This document shows, in pieces, positions 8,101 to 14,957 of a stretch of 16,872 nucleotides of DNA. The stretch is taken from positions 1 to 16,872 of the forward strand of contig PJAB01001142.1 of assembly GCA_002887195.1 (NCBI GenBank), given 5' to 3'. Source of the DNA: Chrysochromulina parva. Taxonomy: Eukaryota; Haptophyta; Prymnesiales; Chrysochromulinaceae. Below the pieces are notes generated by a model. The model saw only the letters and a program-made list of their open reading frames with translations. It had not been told where the DNA came from and ran no database searches. The translations under genes were made by a program, and so were the position numbers. Position 1 is the stretch's first letter; each line of letters starts with the position of its first letter.

Positions 8101-11082
8101 AGGAGCACCAGCCGCCTTGAGCTCATCAAGCATAATGTCCACCAGATCCACATGCGTTGCCTTCATCCTGCCGATAGTCTGTGTAGTTGTGCGTGCTGGA
8201 TGGCTGCGGCGCGCACGCACGTCGGCAATGATGACTCCGTCGGCGTCGTCCTCATAGAAGCTAACTACCTCGAGAGTCGTCAGCGGCGCGAAGACAATCT
8301 CGCCCTCAGCGGGGACTTGTGAAGCGAACGACACATCGCCAGCGTGATCGAAAGGCACTACCCTCAAGCGCATGAGGACGGTCCTCTTTTCCGGTTCAGC
8401 AGCAACCTTGGCTGCCTTGGCGACGCCCGTGAGTGATGGGCGCTTTCCGGCGGGTGCTAGCTTGTGAACACGGGTCTCGGAAAGCCGCAACGCGACATTC
8501 CGACTGCTCGTCGTGGACAGGAAGCCCACCTCAAAGCCACAGCAGGAGCCACTCTCATCTATGGCGAACACCTGGTCGATGGGCTTGGTGATCGTCATAA
8601 GCCGATACACTGTGGCCGCATGCTGCAGCGTCGAAAGCTTGACGATTGCTGAGTTGATAGTGTGGATGGTAGCCGTGAACTCATCCTTGCGCCTGTCGCG
8701 CAGCGAATAATTGTACCACTCGCTCATGGGCCCAGTGTAAAGGCGGATTGCAATTACCTCCTCAAGCGTGAGGGAGGCGCGGCGCGCCGTGTCGCACAGC
8801 ACAAAATCTTGCAGTCGCCAACCCACGCGCTCCGGTGTGCAGTCATGGACACGGTCTGGTCGCGACCCGACCTCTTCAAAGAGCACGTACATCCACTCTG
8901 AACGCGGCGTGGTGCTATCGATGCTGAACGAACTGAAAAGCGTTTCGGAGGCGTGCTCGCGCTCCATTGCGTTGAAGACGAGAGCAGGCGGTATGCCCAC
9001 GATCCGCTCGAGACGTCCCTGACTGATATCTGCATCGCGCCCTTTGCTTGGCACAAACGTCGAGGCAGCCATCATGTATCGGCTCGCTCTCGTAGGCACG
9101 CGCTTCTTTAGCTCCGTCTCACTGTCCGCTGTGCTGGGCTCAGTCTTGTTCTTCGCGGCCATGCGCGCAGCGAGTGCAAGCTGGCCCATACTCTTTTTCT
9201 CATTCGCCTTCTGCTTCGAGCGCCCGGCTGCTTCTTTGTCGTTCGTCGTCCCCCGCGGCTGCCTCCGTCGGCGGCGCTCCTCCTTCCACTCCCGATACAT
9301 GGCCTGGATGACGCGCACAGCCAGCAGCCGACGGTGTTCTTCCAGGTCGTGCAGCCGCATCTTCTCCACCGTGGGAGCCAGGATGACTGGCCTCAAGGTA
9401 GTCGCCGCCACTTGATCTGTGTGGCTTACGGCGGAGCGACGCAGAATCGCACTCTGCTCCGCCTCGATGGCTGCTATCGATGAGCCGGTAACTACGTATG
9501 CTTGCATCTCCGGCGTCATCGGCATCGGTGATGCTAGGCTAATCGATTTTGACTGCGTGCTGCTTGACTTGGTCGTCGACTCGCACTTCGCCAGCACTGT
9601 TCGAAGTTCGTGCACCTCCATCCTCAGCCTGGCGTTCTCGGCCTCGAGCCCCCGGGACGGCTGGCGATCGTCGGCGGCATTGAACGTGGTGGTGAGGGAG
9701 GGGGCGCCGATGGCGGTGGCGGTGGTAGAGATGGAGAGGGTGGAGGCGGGGACGGTGGTGGCAGGGGAGGCGGTAACGGTGGTGGAGGCGAGGATAGGTC
9801 TTTGCAGGAGCAGCTGATACTCACGTGCGAGATGCTCGCTGCTCAGAATCGCTTGGATGCTGGGCAAGGCGACTTGGGTGACGTCGCTAGCGGATGGCTC
9901 GCTTGCATCTGTCTTTACGGCTACCTGGCCCGGGGCCTCCGGCGGCGTCTCGCCTGCAATTGCTGTCACGGGCACTTCTGGGGGGGGGCTGATTGCTCGC
10001 TGCTCGTTGACTTCTGTGATTGTGTCCAGCGGCATTGTGCGCCTGAGCATGCTCATCGGCGACGATGCTGAAGAGGACGCGATCAGCTGGCGCCTCAAGG
10101 GTGAGCCTGGGGGAGGCAGCACCGATGTGCGGTCCATGGTCTGTTGCTCAGGCGACGCCGCATTCCCGAACATGCGATTGCGAATCGCTGATGCGTTCTC
10201 AATCAAGAACGCTTCGGGTGACTGTGAGGCTCGCGAGCCAGCTCTGGACGGCGCGAGGCAGCTCTCCTTAGGAGCCGGTTGCCCAGTTGCAACTGTGAGC
10301 GTGGCTCTGACGCTGAAGTCTGAGCGGCTCGGGCTCTTCGTTGACTGCGACGTGGTTGACCGCTGCGATACATGCAGAGCTGATGCTAGTGGTTGGCCGG
10401 ATTCTGGACGAGGATATACGGTGCGGGAGACGGCGACGGGGCGGCCACCGTCGACCTGATAACCAATGTGATGTGCGTCGATGTTGTGGGAGACAACCGC
10501 CGTTGGCGCTAGCGGCGCTGCTATGGCGACCACAGTGGCGATCGCCGGAGCGCCGGCAACCGCTGTGGCAAAGACTGTCGTGGGAGGAGCAGCGCTGGCG
10601 AGTACGGTTGTGGGAGGAAGCGACGGAGCCGTGGCCAATGTCGGTTGCCGTTCAGCTGCGCCCCCGTCATCTGGGCCAATGCTGCTTCGTCGAGGGTTGC
10701 GTGGCTGCGGCTGCGGCGCGCCTCGATAACTAGACAGTCCAGCACCTCGGTAGCTTGATTGCGTTGGGGTTTGACTGCGATGAGACTCGCGCCCCATGTT
10801 GGTAGCTTTTGCCGTCGGAGGCCGTGGCCGCATGCCGCGATGAGACTGATTGCTGCTGCTGCTGCTCGCTGTGCTGGAGTGCTGGCGCTCACTCATCGCG
10901 GAAGGCCTCGCTGCAGATTTTGGCAGCGGCTTCATAGTTGCGCGGGCAAGCGCACGGGCATCCTCCGCCTGCGCACTGAGACGCTGCGACTCAGCATGCG
11001 GTCGGACTTGAGATTCGGAGCTGGGCACAAAGTCCAGCGGGCTCACGTCTCGTAGCTGCGGCATCGCTGACCGAACAGCCAT
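5191..11082 (-). CDS. Ankyrin-repeat mono-ADP-ribosyltransferase with IQ motifs
   Basis: This is a single uninterrupted frame of 1963 residues from the ATG at 11082 (a TTG two codons earlier is not needed). Order: a Ser/Ala/Thr/Pro-rich, probably disordered N-terminus (1-470); a short coiled coil (about 479-502, AENARLRMEVHELRTVL); an IQ-like motif (about 582-605, VIQAMYREWKEERRRR); an ADP-ribosyltransferase domain (about 700-945); a helical region of unknown type (about 960-1260); ankyrin repeats (two units from about 1268, then eleven at about 1387-1756); a basic Ser/Gly linker; and a second IQ-like motif (about 1913-1934, LIVQRAFRALKRYKRK). In the transferase domain, LTLEEVIAIRLYTG precedes Arg827 (VYR), Ser856 (FLSTT) and Glu926-x-Glu928 (PAEGEIVF). 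This is the R-S-ExE signature of arginine-directed enzymes that move ADP-ribose from NAD+ to protein. The serine motif reads STT rather than STS. Ankyrin repeats likely choose the target, and the IQ motifs suggest calmodulin/Ca2+ control. The gene is head-to-head with the next one. Target and location are unknown. Confidence 0.87.
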   Translation of the reverse strand: MAVRSAMPQLRDVSPLDFVPSSESQVRPHAESQRLSAQAEDARALARATMKPLPKSAARPSAMSERQHSSTASSSSSNQSHRGMRPRPPTAKATNMGRESHRSQTPTQSSYRGAGLSSYRGAPQPQPRNPRRSSIGPDDGGAAERQPTLATAPSLPPTTVLASAAPPTTVFATAVAGAPAIATVVAIAAPLAPTAVVSHNIDAHHIGYQVDGGRPVAVSRTVYPRPESGQPLASALHVSQRSTTSQSTKSPSRSDFSVRATLTVATGQPAPKESCLAPSRAGSRASQSPEAFLIENASAIRNRMFGNAASPEQQTMDRTSVLPPPGSPLRRQLIASSSASSPMSMLRRTMPLDTITEVNEQRAISPPPEVPVTAIAGETPPEAPGQVAVKTDASEPSASDVTQVALPSIQAILSSEHLAREYQLLLQRPILASTTVTASPATTVPASTLSISTTATAIGAPSLTTTFNAADDRQPSRGLEAENARLRMEVHELRTVLAKCESTTKSSSTQSKSISLASPMPMTPEMQAYVVTGSSIAAIEAEQSAILRRSAVSHTDQVAATTLRPVILAPTVEKMRLHDLEEHRRLLAVRVIQAMYREWKEERRRRRQPRGTTNDKEAAGRSKQKANEKKSMGQLALAARMAAKNKTEPSTADSETELKKRVPTRASRYMMAASTFVPSKGRDADISQGRLERIVGIPPALVFNAMEREHASETLFSSFSIDSTTPRSEWMYVLFEEVGSRPDRVHDCTPERVGWRLQDFVLCDTARRASLTLEEVIAIRLYTGPMSEWYNYSLRDRRKDEFTATIHTINSAIVKLSTLQHAATVYRLMTITKPIDQVFAIDESGSCCGFEVGFLSTTSSRNVALRLSETRVHKLAPAGKRPSLTGVAKAAKVAAEPEKRTVLMRLRVVPFDHAGDVSFASQVPAEGEIVFAPLTTLEVVSFYEDDADGVIIADVRARRSHPARTTTQTIGRMKATHVDLVDIMLDELKAAGAPEPSLLPLACLQLDRKAEERSSQYNLPDTYVEYTATALQVHQRVLRQLSAASNWADTSGKDAFNRMIGVIALQAQTGEIEAAIELAKLAFKKSGLNAEITNLPEELGRDIEWAEKVAVSKKTNQAMTVIKPSDVKKMFSSPVHFILEAALYFFSLGAAQPWPPLIATLLSRLTPAGHVAWGELMRMHLDRQKKVINTNVLVWNEKTKRWQQGVMSGSERMVRYGHEERGAGSIKHLLYPVDAGIGALFNEVVGSGDETLVSTLLEAKASMLYSDERANSTLHLAVAKGKANVCKLLLKVGADMTLPNADGLTPWDLALRSSNRAVATVLNPGAVDLDLEGQDTPSSALGGNQQDKDLVRDLLKFAIAGDKERMKKVIESATGKIGEMNGFVDMPNKDEVTPLMFAAHSDAEDALLCTRILMERGASQLKISRRGCTALMMAAAAGNIPIVNILLHHRAQIDRKCMGGYTALHLAIEYGHAEVATNLIIAGADVNTRLDNGWSCLMTAAHCGTVGVLKDLIEKPDDANVTFTPPNVDKQSGEFAPIHMAAFHGFASTLMELVRLGAAIDLPMKNGWTALMIAALQGHKAACEALLQSGAHIDLQSPLDGTTPLMAAVSNPYTADCVGLLLQASASVNLRDGMGLDAIMFACRNGHTPAVQQLLRQRADVRHARPGGTTALMDAAASGSHAIVRLLLNANAELGATDENGMNALMHSAKAGHEETMLPLLIAGADVTAKDKSSRSALSLAPSKQVARRLLEAGADAAHLPVAFCDALGLSAADGEHNGAATAKNGTAGQKASGATKAASTRGSVVGANVSNRNTLSNPASKGTLSGTRGRPDSGKVQGGAVDFFAVAPPDMSGKVSKVKQDVSRPKPTMADDPVCDTHATALKLLKVLPPVRVEMPLLKLTSASASGKELFAALIVQRAFRALKRYKRKEARLAFYQPKGMMGLIKVMKTSVFLKEAEPGGK
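9688..9800 (+). repeat. G-rich, C-poor low-complexity tract inside the ADP-ribosyltransferase gene
   Basis: The plus strand here is a long series of GGT, GGC, GAG and GGGG blocks with few C or long T runs, while the minus (coding) strand is C-rich and encodes a Thr/Ala/Ser/Val/Pro-rich stretch with repeated ATTVPAS- and TTVTAS-like units. Several GGG or longer runs on the template strand could form a G-quadruplex. A second, more degenerate Thr-Val-Ala repeat (TTVLASAAP, TTVFATAVA) is encoded at about 10510-10625. Confidence 0.6.
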
Positions 11083-11336
11083 GCACAATTGGACAGGCCA
11101 AAGCCCCTTTCGAGTGGCCGCTCGCGCCGCGCCGCGTGCGTACCGCGTTTCGTCGAATCACTTTTCATTCTATGAAAATGTTTCCACAATTAGGAGTGAC
11201 CCCTTTGGCCGCCCTTTGGCCGCGCTGCGCGCATACAAACTTGACTTGATTTCACTTATAATGTGAATCGCGTTTCGTCGCCAACCATTTTAGTCCCACA
11301 TGTTTCTTGGCTGGCAGCCTGGCACCGTCATGGCTC
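11083..11336. promoter_or_regulatory. Divergent (bidirectional) promoter region
   Basis: Only 254 bases separate the two head-to-head ATGs at 11082 (-) and 11337 (+). The region contains CGCGTTTCGTCG twice (11144-11155 and 11269-11280), CCCTTTGGCCG twice in tandem (11201-11222), and the inverted repeat TTCAC/GTGAA around TTATAAT (11251-11267), which could also serve as a TATA element for the plus-strand gene about 75 nt downstream. A shared core promoter that co-regulates both genes is the simplest reading, but this is inference. Confidence 0.55.
11201..11222. repeat. 11 bp perfect tandem repeat in the divergent promoter
   Basis: CCCTTTGGCCG occurs at 11201-11211 and again immediately at 11212-11222. 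It lies near the middle of the divergent promoter and may be a pair of factor-binding sites. Confidence 0.8.
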
Positions 11337-12980
11337 ATGGGCGAGGAGTCAGCACGCAGGACGCCCAGACAAGGGAGCAGGAAGCAGGTGTTAGGAATGG
11401 CGGGTAGCGTCGAAGCATCGTCGTCGCCGCGGGTCACAGCGACACCTCGCAGCAGCAGAGCGGTGCCTGCTGAGCAACTCCACCGACTGGACCCAAAACA
11501 GAAGCTTGCTCTTGCTGAGCAGCGTGCCACACGAAAGGCAAGAGTGACCTATCCAGACTACAAGCTGTCGAGCTTCAACGTCGAAGAACTTGTAGTTGAT
11601 GGTTGGAGCAAGAGTCCTGCGCCCGGAGAAGCCCCTACCGCAGACGCGAAGTCGTCCAGTGTCGCCTTCAAGTCCGTCAGGTCACGCTTCACTCAGGGGC
11701 CAACTGAACGGGATGGCACGGCAGCGCACGTCGGGCCTGGGTCATACGATGACGTGCACGACACAATGAGCTCCACGATATCTGACAAAGCCCGCACTCC
11801 GCCTTTTGCCTATGGTTGGAGCAGTCCGAGGGAAGAAGCGAGCGTGACCGCAGCACAGATGGCCTACGAGGTTAAGGGCGAGCAGTTTCTGCAAGACATC
11901 GAGAAGCATCCGGATGGATGGCTACGCTCTGACTATCATCGCTGGATACTCGCGGCAGCCAACCGTACCGAGTACAAGTTTCACAGAGAGCAGGTTGAGC
12001 TCGCGAGGCAGCTCAAAAAAGACGACGACAGAGCTTATCGTGAGAATGCCGCTCGTATCGTCGCAACGCAGATGGCCACACGCCAGAATGCGGCAAATGA
12101 GGTCAAGGCACTCAGGGAATGCCGCGCACAAGCTGTGCGACTCGACAAGCGCGATTCTGGGTGCCGATCTCGGTTGATCAAGGCTCGGACAGAGGCTTGG
12201 CAGGAGTACGCTGCAACGTGTGTCGAGGAGGCCAAGCAACTTCACGAGAGCGCGCGCCGCGCGAAGAGCCTCGAGGAGATGAAGCGCGCGCGCATTGCCA
12301 GTGAAATGCGGACTTTTCAGAAGCAGCAGGAGCTCGAGAAGCGCGAGGAGGACAACCGAAGGGTAGAGGAGGTGCGCGCGGCGAGGGAAGCGAGCAAGAG
12401 CGGAGGAGGAAGATCGTTGGATTGGCGCGCCGCCGATATTCGCCACAGTGCCACCTTTAAGGCGCTAACGCCAGAGCAGAAGGTGGCAGTGGATGAAGCC
12501 AACGCCGAGACGGCAGCGGCGAGGAAACGAGCCAATGAGCGGGCGAAGTTGGCGCGGAAGAGAGAGAAAGAAGCCCAGGAAGCAAGGGCGCCAGGAAGGG
12601 TAAGCAAGAACCTGACTGAGCTCGTCAAGGAAAGTGCGATCAGGCGCGCAGCGGAGCTTAAGGAACTCGCGCGATTGGATGCCGAGCGAAAAGCCGAGCG
12701 CGCTGCCGCTGCCGCTGCTCTTCAGGTTGCGGAAGAGGTGGCAGCCGCCGACGCGATGCGCAAGGCTGAGGAGCCAGCAGCAGCGGCAATCGCAATGGCT
12801 TCTGAGGCGGCCGAGATGGCGCGCAAGACGCAAGAGAAGCGCGAACGGGCGGCGGCGAAGCAGAAGCAGGCCGCGCCTAAGGTGGGCGGCAAGGCGGCGG
12901 TCGAGTTGCAGCTGCCTCCACCTGCTCCACCTCCGCCAGGACCTCCTGTCACCAGCGTTGCCGCCGATGGATCCGGTTAG
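11337..12980 (+). CDS. Coiled-coil protein with sperm-tail PG-rich (SHIPPO) motif
   Basis: The protein has about 547 residues from the ATG at 11337; a later in-frame ATG at 11397 is also possible. After a basic, Ser-rich N-terminus, residues about 112-139 read FKSVRSRF and then HVGPGSYDD, the pattern of a single STPGR/SHIPPO repeat, found in proteins of flagella and microtubules (for example ODF3-type proteins). From about residue 170 to the end the protein is almost wholly charged helix rich in Ala, Glu, Lys and Arg, a long coiled coil, followed by a polyproline tail. I infer an axonemal or cytoskeletal structural role; no enzyme motif is visible. An out-of-frame upstream ORF with ATGs at 11300 and 11330 and its stop at 11405-11407 overlaps the start and could lower translation. 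Its third codon positions look less GC-biased than those of the zuotin, cap-methyltransferase and kinase genes, as in its divergent partner. Confidence 0.72.
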   Translation: MGEESARRTPRQGSRKQVLGMAGSVEASSSPRVTATPRSSRAVPAEQLHRLDPKQKLALAEQRATRKARVTYPDYKLSSFNVEELVVDGWSKSPAPGEAPTADAKSSSVAFKSVRSRFTQGPTERDGTAAHVGPGSYDDVHDTMSSTISDKARTPPFAYGWSSPREEASVTAAQMAYEVKGEQFLQDIEKHPDGWLRSDYHRWILAAANRTEYKFHREQVELARQLKKDDDRAYRENAARIVATQMATRQNAANEVKALRECRAQAVRLDKRDSGCRSRLIKARTEAWQEYAATCVEEAKQLHESARRAKSLEEMKRARIASEMRTFQKQQELEKREEDNRRVEEVRAAREASKSGGGRSLDWRAADIRHSATFKALTPEQKVAVDEANAETAAARKRANERAKLARKREKEAQEARAPGRVSKNLTELVKESAIRRAAELKELARLDAERKAERAAAAAALQVAEEVAAADAMRKAEEPAAAAIAMASEAAEMARKTQEKRERAAAKQKQAAPKVGGKAAVELQLPPPAPPPPGPPVTSVAADGSG

Positions 12981-13655
12981 GTAGGGGAGAGGCGAGAAGC
13001 CGGCAAGCCGCTCCCGCTTAGCGGGCTTAGGACGAGTATGACCGATAGTACCGATCCGGCCGCTAGTAGCAGTAGCGGCGGCCGCGGCCGCGCGCGCGCG
13101 CGCAGTCCGCAGACCACGCGCCAGAGCGCCCTCGGGGCGCCGCCGCGCCGCCAGCTGCTCCCTGCCAGCAGTGAACCAGAAGCGTAACCCGTCTCGGCCT
13201 TGCCCTCGGCGCGCGCGTGCGCCCCCCCGCACCCGCCTGCAGCCGAAGGCTCGCAGCAGCCGCAACGGCCGCGCGCTTCGCGCGGGCGGCGTCGCGCATC
13301 CTCTCGCTGAAATGTCGATGCCCCCTGATGCGGGCGGACCCCGGTCCACCGGTCGCCGTGGAGCTCACATTCGGAGCTCAGCCGAGAAGCGCCTCACGGT
13401 TCGCGGCATCCTGCCCGCAACGATCAGCTTTCTGTGGTGCGTCCATACCGGCCACGGCAGCCCGACGTACCCGCGCGGCATCGGCGCGAAACGCTCGCCA
13501 CGGCACTTCTTCACACTTTTATTCTTTTTCCACTCCTCCCCGTTTTCCCCACAGGGGAGTCGGCCCGGCGCCGGCGGGGGAGCGAATCCAACGATCTCAC
13601 GCTCGGCGGGGGAGCCCCCATTCACAATGAGAAAAGAGGGGCTGTTCTTTTTCCA
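12981..13655 (+). other. Intergenic region and probable 5' leader/intron of the cap methyltransferase gene
   Basis: This begins with the 3' UTR of the coiled-coil gene, including a small hairpin (CCCGC-TTA-GCGGG, 13013-13025). A simple (CG)n run lies at 13089-13103 within a GC-rich block. From about 13510 a strong polypyrimidine tract ends in CCCCACAG at 13554, and GTGCGT at 13437 is a plausible donor, so 13437-13554 may be a 118-base intron. The antisense open frame across 12465-13349 is a composition artefact. Confidence 0.5.
13437..13554 (+). other. Candidate intron upstream of the cap methyltransferase ATG
   Basis: The 3' end is convincing: a run of T and C from about 13510 ending CCCCACAG. 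The donor GTGCGT is plausible. Removing the interval would join an upstream frame with an ATG at 13328 to the methyltransferase frame in phase, adding an Arg/Ser-rich N-terminal extension. A second pyrimidine-rich AG (13668) just inside the coding region is an alternative acceptor. The boundaries are inferred. Confidence 0.4.
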
Positions 13656-14957
13656 ATGTCACGCGCAGGTCCAGCTTTTGTCTCGGGCGGTACCGTCACA
13701 TGGTCGGAGGTGGAAGCGGCCCGTCAACATGACGCGCTGGTGGCGGCCGACTTTGGGCGCACCAAAGCGGGCCTCGGCTCTTGCGCCACCACCGAGGGTG
13801 AGGCGGTCGCAGCCAGCGCTGTGGCCTCGCACTACAACTCGCTGCCCGACCGCCACCGTACGCTCGAGAGCGGCAGCGAAATTTTGCGCGTGCGCAACTT
13901 TAACAATTGGATAAAGTCGGTGCTCATCGCCAAGCACCTGCCCCGAGGTCGTGGTGGTTATGGCCATGCTGTGCTCGACCTCGCGTGCGGCAAGGGTGGC
14001 GACATGCTCAAGTTCAAGGCGGGCAATTGCGCGATGTACGTGGGCGTCGACATCGCAGCGCAGTCGGTGAGCGACGCCGTCGAACGCTATAATGGTGCGC
14101 ACAACCGGCCGGGTATGCCGTTCGCGGCGACCTTCATGGTGGGCGACTTTGGAGCGGACTCCCTCGACCCTCACCTGCCGGGCGGGCTGCGCTTCGCACT
14201 CGCCTCGTGCCAGTTCGCGCTGCACTATTCGTTCGCGTCGGAGGCGCGCGCGCGCATGCTGCTGAGCAACGCGGCCTCACGCCTCGCCGCGGGCGGCACC
14301 TTTGTCGCAACGGTGCCGGACGCGAATGTGCTCGTTCGGCGGCTTCGCGCGAGCGTCAACCTGAGTTTCGGCAACTCGCTGTACTCGGTGGCTTTTGATG
14401 ATGCGCACGCGTCGAAGCGCTTCGATCCGGCCGCGCGCGTCTTCGGGATCGCGTACCGATTCACTCTCAAGGAGGCAGTCGAGGACTGCGTGGAGTACCT
14501 GGTGCACCTGCCCACTCTCGAACGGCTCGCCGCCGAGGCAGGTCTCGAAATGCTCTACGCGCGCAACTTCACCGACTTTTTCGCCGATGAGTGTGCGGCG
14601 AATACAGAGCTGCTCGAGCGCATGAAGGTGCTCCCGCCTGATGAGGGCGGCCGGCTCACCGAGGAGGAGTGGGAGGTCGCGCACACGTACACGTGCGTCG
14701 CCTTTCGCAAGAAGCCAACGGCTACGGACGCGCTCGCGCAACCGGTGAAGAATGCGGGGCATCGCAAGCTGGACCCGCAGGAAATCATCGTGCTTGGAGC
14801 CGGGGCGAGTGGCAGCAGTGCGGCTGGCAGTAGCAGTGCCGGCGGCGGCAAGCGCGCGCGAGAGACCACTGAGCAGCAGTGGGGAGAGAGCGACGAGCAT
14901 GGCGACGAGAAGAAGGTGAAGCTAGCCGTGAAGCGAGAGAGTTCTGAGAGTGGATGA
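13656..14957 (+). CDS. RNMT: mRNA cap guanine-N7 methyltransferase
   Basis: This enzyme transfers a methyl group from S-adenosylmethionine to N7 of the guanosine cap on nascent mRNA in the nucleus (RNMT/Abd1 family). The 433-residue product from the ATG at 13656 is close to the human length. FNNWIKSVLI (about 82-91) starts the conserved core; VLDLACGKGGD (106-116) is the AdoMet-binding motif I; VGVDIA follows as motif II; SCQFALHYSF (about 183-192) is the family's cap-binding/catalytic strand; then come the TVPD, FGIAYRF and VEYLVH blocks and the closing EEWEVAHTYTCVAFRK. The Ser/Gly-rich tail carries basic clusters (KRAR, KKVKLAVKRE) that could be nuclear localisation signals. It is monofunctional, with no triphosphatase or guanylyltransferase domain, as expected in animals, plants and fungi. 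The longer frame upstream starts at GTG (13434) and crosses a probable acceptor site, so the true N-terminus may come from an upstream exon. Confidence 0.93.
   Translation: MSRAGPAFVSGGTVTWSEVEAARQHDALVAADFGRTKAGLGSCATTEGEAVAASAVASHYNSLPDRHRTLESGSEILRVRNFNNWIKSVLIAKHLPRGRGGYGHAVLDLACGKGGDMLKFKAGNCAMYVGVDIAAQSVSDAVERYNGAHNRPGMPFAATFMVGDFGADSLDPHLPGGLRFALASCQFALHYSFASEARARMLLSNAASRLAAGGTFVATVPDANVLVRRLRASVNLSFGNSLYSVAFDDAHASKRFDPAARVFGIAYRFTLKEAVEDCVEYLVHLPTLERLAAEAGLEMLYARNFTDFFADECAANTELLERMKVLPPDEGGRLTEEEWEVAHTYTCVAFRKKPTATDALAQPVKNAGHRKLDPQEIIVLGAGASGSSAAGSSSAGGGKRARETTEQQWGESDEHGDEKKVKLAVKRESSESG

Noticed and set aside
9610..10071. Plus-strand Gly-rich open frame inside the ADP-ribosyltransferase gene
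   Set aside because: It is the complement of the Thr/Ala/Val-rich low-complexity segment.
5191..11082. Bacterial secreted toxin origin for the ADP-ribosyltransferase
   Set aside because: No secretion signal or translocation domain. Ankyrin and IQ motifs plus a eukaryotic neighbourhood fit a resident cellular enzyme better.
13089..13103. (CG)n run as a possible Z-DNA regulatory element
   Set aside because: Only about 15 bases in a very GC-rich genome; no further support.
12465..13349. Minus-strand Arg/Leu/Gly-rich open frame across the coiled-coil gene end
   Set aside because: Composition artefact crossing a real stop codon and intergenic GC repeats; no domain.
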